In this document: one piece after another, positions 58,274 to 64,000 of the stretch
How the letters are laid out: the number at the start of each line of letters is the position of its first letter
Numbering within the stretch: position 1 is the first letter of the stretch
NCBI GenBank assembly: GCA_012845835.1
Contig: JABAKD010000022.1
Span: 12,779,218 to 12,843,217 of the forward strand
Reading direction: 5' to 3'
DNA from: Undaria pinnatifida
Taxonomy: Eukaryota > Sar > Phaeophyceae > Laminariales > Alariaceae
Length of the DNA stretch: 64,000 nt
Notes under the pieces: generated by a model
Told to the model about the DNA's origin: nothing
Database searches by the model: none
What the model saw: the letters and a program-made list of their open reading frames with translations, nothing else
Made by a program: the position numbers and the translations under genes

Positions 58274-58469
58274 CTGCGGTTGCGTGGTGGACAGTAAAGT
58301 CGAGAATCAATCCAAAGGAACCAGGTATGGAGCATGGGTGCTGAATCCAGGATTTTAGCGCAGAAAAAACTTGGATAGAAAGGATGGAGGGTGGCATCTT
58401 GAAGCACTATTATTCCTGAACGTGCGATAGACGGAAAATGGAAAAATCGTAACAGATTATAATGGCTGT

Positions 58470-58546
58470 CCCACCCACCTACTCACCCACCCACCCACCC
58501 ACCCACTCACCCACCCACTCACCCACCCACCCACCCACCCACCCAC
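58470..58546. repeat. CCCA microsatellite
   Basis: A nearly pure CACC/CCCA run with a few CTCA variants. Confidence 0.9.
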
Positions 58547-59977
58547 ACGAGCATGCAAGGTTGTTGTTAACAACATTTGCGAGCATAGATCACCGTGCCA
58601 CAGTGTGTCTGAATTCCGCATTGATGCATATCCGGGGCGAGAACTTAATGCGCGGTCAGCAGACCTCGTCTAATCCAGAAAATACTCAAAATGAAATGCG
58701 CAGGGGAAGAAGCATACTAATAATACCTATATTACCACACATTGGACAGGTCGCGATCCATATCATGTAGATCGTACATCGGCCGCGGTATGATATGTTG
58801 TGCAAGATCTATGAACTCCAGCGCAGATCCAACCCAACAAACATGTGCCAAGTCTTACTTATCGCCTGGCTCCCACCCGGCGACATGATCTATAGGCCCC
58901 GCAGATTGTATAGACCAAGGGTCAATCTGCAGAAAAAGACATATCGGGAATATCAGTAACAGAGATCTGATATGTCCAACGCGTACAGTATTCGACGAGC
59001 GAGCCGGGCGCCGAAGCTGGACCGCATGGCAACTGGCCGCATGGTAAGTCTCTTAACATACGAGTACATGCCCCTGCGGATCTACTTTGAAGTTTCTTTC
59101 TGAGATGCCCTGCGCTCCAAAAAACGTGCACAGCCGGCTGCCCGAACTTGTGGCCCCCTAGCGTATGCACGGTTTTTCACGACAGCTCTCCTACCATCCT
59201 CCCCCCAAACCAACTTCGCACGGGGTGCCGAAGTACCCCTCACAGGCGGTTCTTAACAGGATGATGCTCGCCCTGCAAACATCTCGCCGAACACCCCTAT
59301 GGCACTTCGCGCTTGGTGCAATAGTTCAAGCAGCGTCCGTCAGGTGGGTCAAAGCCCGACGTGATCTGCCCCGGCGCTGTAGGGATGCAAGGGTTTATTA
59401 TCTCAAGGGCTACGGCCATGAATGATATGATTACACCCCCGTAACGGAAAGCGAGGGTGTAGGTCCTACGATTGCAGTCATGCATCATACGGTAATTGTA
59501 ACCCTCCCCCCCCCGCTCCCCTCAATCACCGCCCCCAAAAAACATATATGACCTTGTCTGTGCCGCCCTTGCAATTACAAACCGCATGCCTCGAAACTGA
59601 AATATGATTTCAACCCACCGCAAAAGCGCCGTTGCTTCAGGCTGCCCGTCAACCCATCTTTGCAATCAATTTCTCCCGCGGCTTCACTCACTAAGGGGGG
59701 CTCTGTTAGCGACATCACTCGTCATACCCATGCTGTCGCCATGGCGCCATGGCACTACCATGGAACTTCATAGCACTATCTCGAAAGCCCATGGCAGTTC
59801 ACTGGCACGCAATGAAAACGTCCAATGTTGTACATCAAAACGGAATGCCATGTCATCGCAGTGCCATTTCAGTGCCATGGTCGCCAGTTTAATACTTCGA
59901 AGTACATTTTTCCTGGTCATCAATATTACCTCCAGCTCAAATCGGAAGAGGTTTTATCGTCGGCGACTAAAATGGAC

Positions 59978-60230
59978 AAGCCGAGGTTACACGTGCCCTC
60001 CCTTTCCCCCCCCCCCGCGTGCCTTCATTTTTATCCCGCACAGGGTTCAGTATTCCCTTTGTTTTATCAGCTACTTTCGCTCGTCGACTTTCGTGGAATT
60101 TTTCCAAGTCGCGCTCTCGCGCTTTCCTCTGGCCTTTCTTAGCAACAAAAGGTTCCTACGAGCACGAGTATGCACTTGGGGAGATTTACCCACGACCTCG
60201 AATTTGGCAGGGTCGGGATTCATCTATTAT
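59978..60230 (+). repeat. R5 dispersed repeat
   Basis: GCCGAGGTTACACGTGCC, GTGCCTTCATTTTTATC, CGCGCTTTCCTC and GAGCACGAGTATGC match 5765-6010 in order. Confidence 0.6.
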
Positions 60231-60350
60231 TACTCTATCGAGGATGCCGATAGGACGCCACGACGACTGCCATGACACGAAATCCACCAGTCAATTACGG
60301 TAGACCGTGGACTTTGCGAACATCAGAAGAACGTGTCAGACATCACTCAC

Positions 60351-60486
60351 CGACCGTGAGATCGGCCAAACCCGGTAGAGCCACGGCAGTATCCGCAGCC
60401 TTTTCAATCGTTTCTCCATCCGAATACCTGGCGGTCATCTTCGCCGAGCATTTTACCTCCCCACGGTCTACATCACGCTGCTTAAC
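60351..60486 (-). CDS. Exon E4, B-type half of repeat module 1
   Basis: The exon is 136 nt, phase 0 to 1, with acceptor GACCAG|GTT and donor GTCG|GTGAGT. It encodes VKQRDVDRGEVKCSAKMTAR followed by YSDGETIEKAADT, equivalent to V-T-Q-x-D-I-D-A-G...T-A-x-x-T-x-x-D-G. Its length is identical to E6 and E23. No stop occurs in the frame. Confidence 0.88.
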
Positions 60487-61301
60487 CTGGTCCTCAGTGG
60501 AGTATGGACGCGCGATCGCACGTCGTCATTGTACGGTGCTGTACCCACTGTAAACCCAACCGGTGAAAAGCCGGTTTAGTTGGTCTTATTCTTGTATAGT
60601 ATTGGTATGTCTTATGCTGCTGAATATATGATCCTATACTAAATCCATGTGTAATTTTTTCGTGACAAACGGATTTGCCTGATCTTATCTCCATAAAGAA
60701 GACTCAAACCGGATGGGTTTTGAATAGATACTCCACCATACTTCGCGCTACATTTACCTTCCGATAATGTGCAGGACATATGGGTACTCATAATTCCGAT
60801 AATGTGCAGAACTTGGACATTTGTACCCTTTTTTTCGTCAGTAAACGCCTTTGATGCATGATACAAACAGCACTAATAGTACTAATAGTACGGTAGGGTT
60901 ACACTTAGTTTTTCTTATGCCCCTTTATAGCTTGACGAGCTTAAGGAGCCCTACTCTGCACCCCAAACAAAACGACTTTTCTTGAAATAAAAAACGTGCA
61001 ACCCGACGAAACCTTGTCCTTTTGTTTTCAGCATATCGCGAGCTTTGCTGATGTTGATACATACTTTTAATTGGTACAGTACAAACGGGGTTTCAACGAT
61101 AATGCGCATTTATTTAGTGCAGTTCAGGAGCCCCGTTGGCCAGAAACAAAACGTTGGCGGAAGAGTGATTCCACCATCGTAGCATGTCTCTTGGCCTCAA
61201 CTCCGAGCAATCTCCCCAACTCGACACCATTTCATCGTTGCCCTCTCCCTCCCTCCCTCCTTCCCTCTCTCCCGAAAGATAGTTGCTCGCCGGTACGGTA
61301 C

Positions 61302-61528
61302 CTTGTAGTCAACGTGACAAACGAATGTCCCTCCAGGAATGATGGCGGAAGTGGCACCCGATTCTTCTGCGCATTCGAGGCACCCATCCCCCAGGTTGCT
61401 ATCCGTCAAACAGAAATGCTGCAATGGATTATTGCGCTCGTTGGATATTTCGAAGGTCAGTCGAACGCAGTCGCCGACTCTAGCTGGTTTGTTGCCCTTG
61501 CGAACATCTTCTCGTTCACCCATGACTC
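61302..61528 (-). CDS. Exon E3, A-type half of repeat module 1
   Basis: The exon is 227 nt, phase 1 to 0, with acceptor GTATCCAG and donor AAG|GTACCG. The translation contains RVGDCVRLTFEIS, CLTDSNLGDGCLEC and IIPGGTFVCHVDYK, matching the family pattern G-D-x-x-x-x-T-F...I-x-P-G-x-x-F-x-C. The closest match in the window is E22 (GCLECNIPDDARILPGKTFEC), which shares the G-C-L-E-C motif. Joined to E4 it continues as CHVDYK|VKQRDVDRG, a normal module centre. Partial copies of its 5' part lie upstream in the intron near 61.9 and 62.2 kb. Confidence 0.85.
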
Positions 61529-63075
61529 CTGGATACAAACGCAAACATATATGAGACATCAAATAAACGAGAGATCGAGCCAACCTCCGCAGCATGCGCT
61601 TGAAACACGTATTAGTTGCGGACTTAGTCGACCTCAAGAACGTGCTATTTCAGCATACAGCAGGAGTGCCTCTATAGAGTCGGTTGGGCAGTGGTGGTTG
61701 CCCACCATAATGCCTGTGAAGTCGTTCGGCACAGATGGAAATAGCGAGTCATGTCGGCATGCGGAGTAGTGCCGGTGGCCGAAATAATAGTGCCTGCGTT
61801 TCCGGCTGGCACACGCCGGCACTATGGAGGGACCGCTATTGTGTATTATTATGAGTCTAGCGCACTCACTGGCTCTGGCTAGTACATTGCCCTTGTGAGC
61901 CTCTTCTCCTTCACCCATAACACCAGAAAGCAAACGAAAATTAAAACGAAACCCCAAACAAGCAAGAGGTTTGCCTCTTTTTCGATTTTTAACGTTTCGC
62001 TTGATTGGAAATATTATGCGCGGTAGCTTCACTTTGTTTGCTCGTGAGAACAACACGCGCATACACGCAAATACAAGTTGTCTATTGGAAATGTTATGCG
62101 GGGCAGCTTCACTTTATTTGCTAGTGAGAACAACACGCGCATACACGCAAGTACAAGTTGTCTAATGAGTCCGTTACGACTGCCGAGATTATCAGCTGGC
62201 TTGTTGCCCTTGTGAACACCTCCCCGTTCACGTATCGCACGTGAATAAAACGCGAACACAAAACAAAACGCCATGTCAACGAGAGATTGGGTCCATTTCA
62301 CGAACTCATGAACATGTGCCTGAAGCACGTTGGACCTACCATAAGTTTTGAAGCATCGGCTAGCCCCGTTCACGTATCGCACGTGAATAAAACGCGAACA
62401 CAAAACGAAACGCCATGTCAATGAGAGATTGGGTCCATTTCACGAACTCATGAACATGTGCCTGAAGCACGTTGGACCTACCATAAGTTTTGAAGCATCG
62501 GCTAGCAAGCGAAAACGAGACGCGCGTCTTACAGTTAAGAGAAAGAGACGACCTCAATAACATGAGCTTACAACACGTTGTAGTATATAATCTTTTAAAG
62601 CCTAAAGCAGTACTGGGGGTTGGGTCCGGGGTAAGCACAGCTTAGGCGCGTTAGAAAACAAAACGAAATTCCGTTTTGATGAGAGATAGAGTCGACCCCA
62701 AGAACATGCGCTTACACTACATTGCAAATGTAAAGAAACAATTTTGACACGTCCTCTAGAGTAGAACCTTGAAGAAAATTCAAGAAGACGCACCCGTAAC
62801 ACAGGGCAGGGGCATAGCATAGGCTCGCCGAAATACCGAAACTGAGATGCCATACAAATGGGAGATTGAGTCGACCTCCCGAACATGCTGCTACAACACA
62901 TTGTACGTAATAAAAACGCAGTTGCAAAGCGTCGACTAGTCTCTGGGGCATTCAGTGGACCTCAAAACCATACATGTACGACACCCTGGGACCGTAACAT
63001 GAATTATGAACTACCTAAGCAGGAAAGCCTCCCTCACAAACCTCGCAAACAAGAACGACGAGAGCGCTCACTCAC
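61529..63075. repeat. Intron between E2 and E3: tandem duplications and E3 copies
   Basis: An 80-bp duplication is at 62004-62163 and a 142-bp duplication at 62224-62508. A wider degenerate period (GAGAGATTGAG-GTCGACCTC...GAACATG) recurs at about 61565, 62285, 62425, 62550, 62690 and 62860. Copies of the E3 start lie at about 61860-61935 (GVMGEGEEAHKGN) and 62180-62255 (RGGVHKGNKPA). Confidence 0.7.
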
Positions 63076-63306
63076 CCAGCCCCACGGATGGTGCGCCACA
63101 TCTGTAGGAGGAATCCGAAAGCTCGACCGGTATTTTCAGCGGCATGGCTGGAAAGGCATACGGAGAATTGCCGTCGTCCGAGTAGGAAGATCTCGCGAGA
63201 GTCTCAACCGTACCACCAACGTTATCGCACGAGCACACATCGATGGAGTAGCTCATTATGTGCTTGGATCTGTCAAGGGCCGCGATGGACCACGTCATAG
63301 TATATC
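63076..63306 (-). CDS. Exon E2, upstream non-repeat region
   Basis: The exon is 231 nt, phase 1 in and phase 1 out, with acceptor AAACAG and donor GTGAGT. It encodes YTMTWSIAALDRSKHIMSYS, then a VCSCDNVGG cysteine pair, and ends SYRCGAPSVGL. The spacing W-x(6)-D...Y-S-x-D is loosely like a fibronectin- or Ig-like strand pattern, but I do not recognise the domain. It connects to E3, the first repeat exon, in matching phase. Confidence 0.65.
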
Positions 63307-63817
63307 CTGTTTCGTTCGTAGAAGGGATTGGGGATTTTTTTAGGTGGTTAACTGAGTCAGAAGAAAACTAGGAATTCAAAACTGATCCGGTTCGGGTTTT
63401 TCTGATCCGAACAGAGCACGTATCGAGGTGCCAACGAAAACTCGGTGTATCATTGTCCTACGGTTGGGGGCCAGCTGCGAGCCGTTTGAGGCCCTCAACC
63501 CCGTGGTACACGGCTGCACGCGTTCCTGGGCCTCATTGGAAGACCATTTTGATGCACGTGACGCTAAATGGTTCGGAAAACAAAACAAAACAACCAGCGG
63601 CACGTTTCAGCAGTCCGTGTTGACGCAAACTTAACCCCTTTAGAACTCCAACCCATTTTGGGGACACTCAGCTTAAAATTGCTATGGGATGAATGTTCCA
63701 GTGTTCCCTGGGGGAAAGTTTTAACATCACCATCCCTTGCACGTTTTCGGGGAAAACCTGGTGCGAAGTAGGACGGAATATTATGGGGAGTCCGTACCAG
63801 CGCACTACTAGCCTTAC

Positions 63818-64000
63818 CATCGACTTCGCATTTATCGCCCCTCCCGTTGCACAGCACGCTCGTCGGTGCCTCCCCGACACCCGCGGCAGTGACCACCTCG
63901 ATGAGAACGTGCGTCGCGCATGGCGCGATGACGCGGTTGACGATTTTCATTGAAAAATTGTCGTCCAACCCGGTGAAGTCGTCGAGGCTTAGAACGTAGA
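63818..64000 (-). CDS. Exon E1 (partial), upstream non-repeat region
   Basis: The frame is open from the window edge to a GTAAGG donor and ends in phase 1 (GAT G). It contains LDDFTGLDDNFSMKIVNRV and CNGRGDKCEVDG. This does not match the repeat module and is probably part of a different N-terminal beta-rich domain that I do not recognise. It joins E2 in frame across a 511-bp intron, giving a glycine at the junction. The true start of the exon lies outside the window. Confidence 0.6.

Larger units (their letters stand above)
58274..60350. other. Intron between E4 and E5
   Basis: It contains a CCCA microsatellite (58470-58546), CCATGG-rich sequence (59740-59885) and an R5 repeat (59978-60230). 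Confidence 0.6.
4711..64000 (-). other. Giant multi-exon gene with DUF11/DUF7507-like repeats (partial)
   Basis: Thirty-one exons or candidates, E1 to E31 in gene order, lie on the minus strand. Adjacent exons match in splice phase almost throughout, none contains an in-frame stop, and the joined frame reads as about 1,690 codons. The repeat unit carries V-T-N-x-G, L-x-P-G-x-x-F-x-C and V-T-Q-x-D-I-D-A-G, the pattern of the DUF11/DUF7507 conserved-repeat family known from bacterial surface proteins and large eukaryotic extracellular proteins. About 13 units can be counted by the D-I-D-A-G-type motif. A cell-surface or matrix role is inferred from the family only. No signal peptide, membrane segment or catalytic motif is visible because both ends are missing. 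Confidence 0.85.

Noticed and set aside
59604-60275. Plus-strand ORF of 223 codons
   Set aside because: Its second half is the R5 dispersed repeat and the first half shows no domain.
61071-61769. Plus-strand ORF of 232 codons
   Set aside because: It is antisense to E3, whose motif content and splice sites are much stronger.

Overview
The window looks like eukaryotic nuclear DNA dominated by one very large, intron-rich gene on the minus strand. There are no bacterial-type operons, no rRNA, no complete tRNA, and no long unique ORF. The supported coding sequence is a series of 31 short exons or exon candidates, plus one orphan, bounded by GT-AG introns (donors such as GTGAGT, GTAAGG, GTACGT; pyrimidine-rich acceptors). 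They were found by reading each frame for a recurring protein pattern and then checking splice sites and phases. About 5.1 kb of coding sequence is spread over 59 kb, so more than 90 percent is intron. Canonical splicing, long introns and heavy simple-repeat and MITE-like content would fit a brown alga or another large-genome stramenopile, but no marker gene fixes the organism and this is only a guess.

The gene (E1 at 64000 down to E31 near 4711) has a non-repetitive upstream part (E1-E2) followed by about 13 copies of a roughly 110-130 residue module of the DUF11/DUF7507 type, predicted to be an extracellular Ig-like beta-sandwich. Each module has the form W-x-D...G-D-x-x-x-Y-T...V-T-N-x-G...C...L-x-P-G-x-x-F-x-C...V-T-Q-x-D-I-D-A-G...T-A. 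Most modules are split into an A exon (phase 1 to 0) and a B exon (phase 0 to 1). Some B exons are exactly 136 nt and two A exons exactly 212 nt. Start and stop codons lie outside the window or were not recognised.

The introns are the unusual part. Beside many exons lie decayed partial copies of that same exon: four copies of the E26 start at 17.5-18.7 kb, an E27 copy split by a MITE at 14.2-14.6 kb, and copies of E3, E5, E6, E7, E17, E20 and E21. Introns also hold a 3.3-kb satellite of 26-bp units with a 78-bp higher-order period (51.86-55.14 kb), a CTGTA array, TTATCG- and TTATTG-type arrays, two GGGCC-rich arrays with a 39-40 bp period, a diverged 170-215 bp tandem repeat (20.6-21.8 kb), tRNA-like SINE fragments, and at least five dispersed families called here R1-R5.

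Layout: 1-4.7 kb, repeats and no recognised exon; 4.7-20 kb, E31-E25 with MITEs and GC-rich arrays; 20-26 kb, exon-free intron with tandem repeats and SINE-like pieces; 26-41 kb, dense exons E24-E13; 41-51 kb, E12-E7 among microsatellites; 51-55 kb, satellite; 55-64 kb, E6-E1 with tandem intronic duplications.
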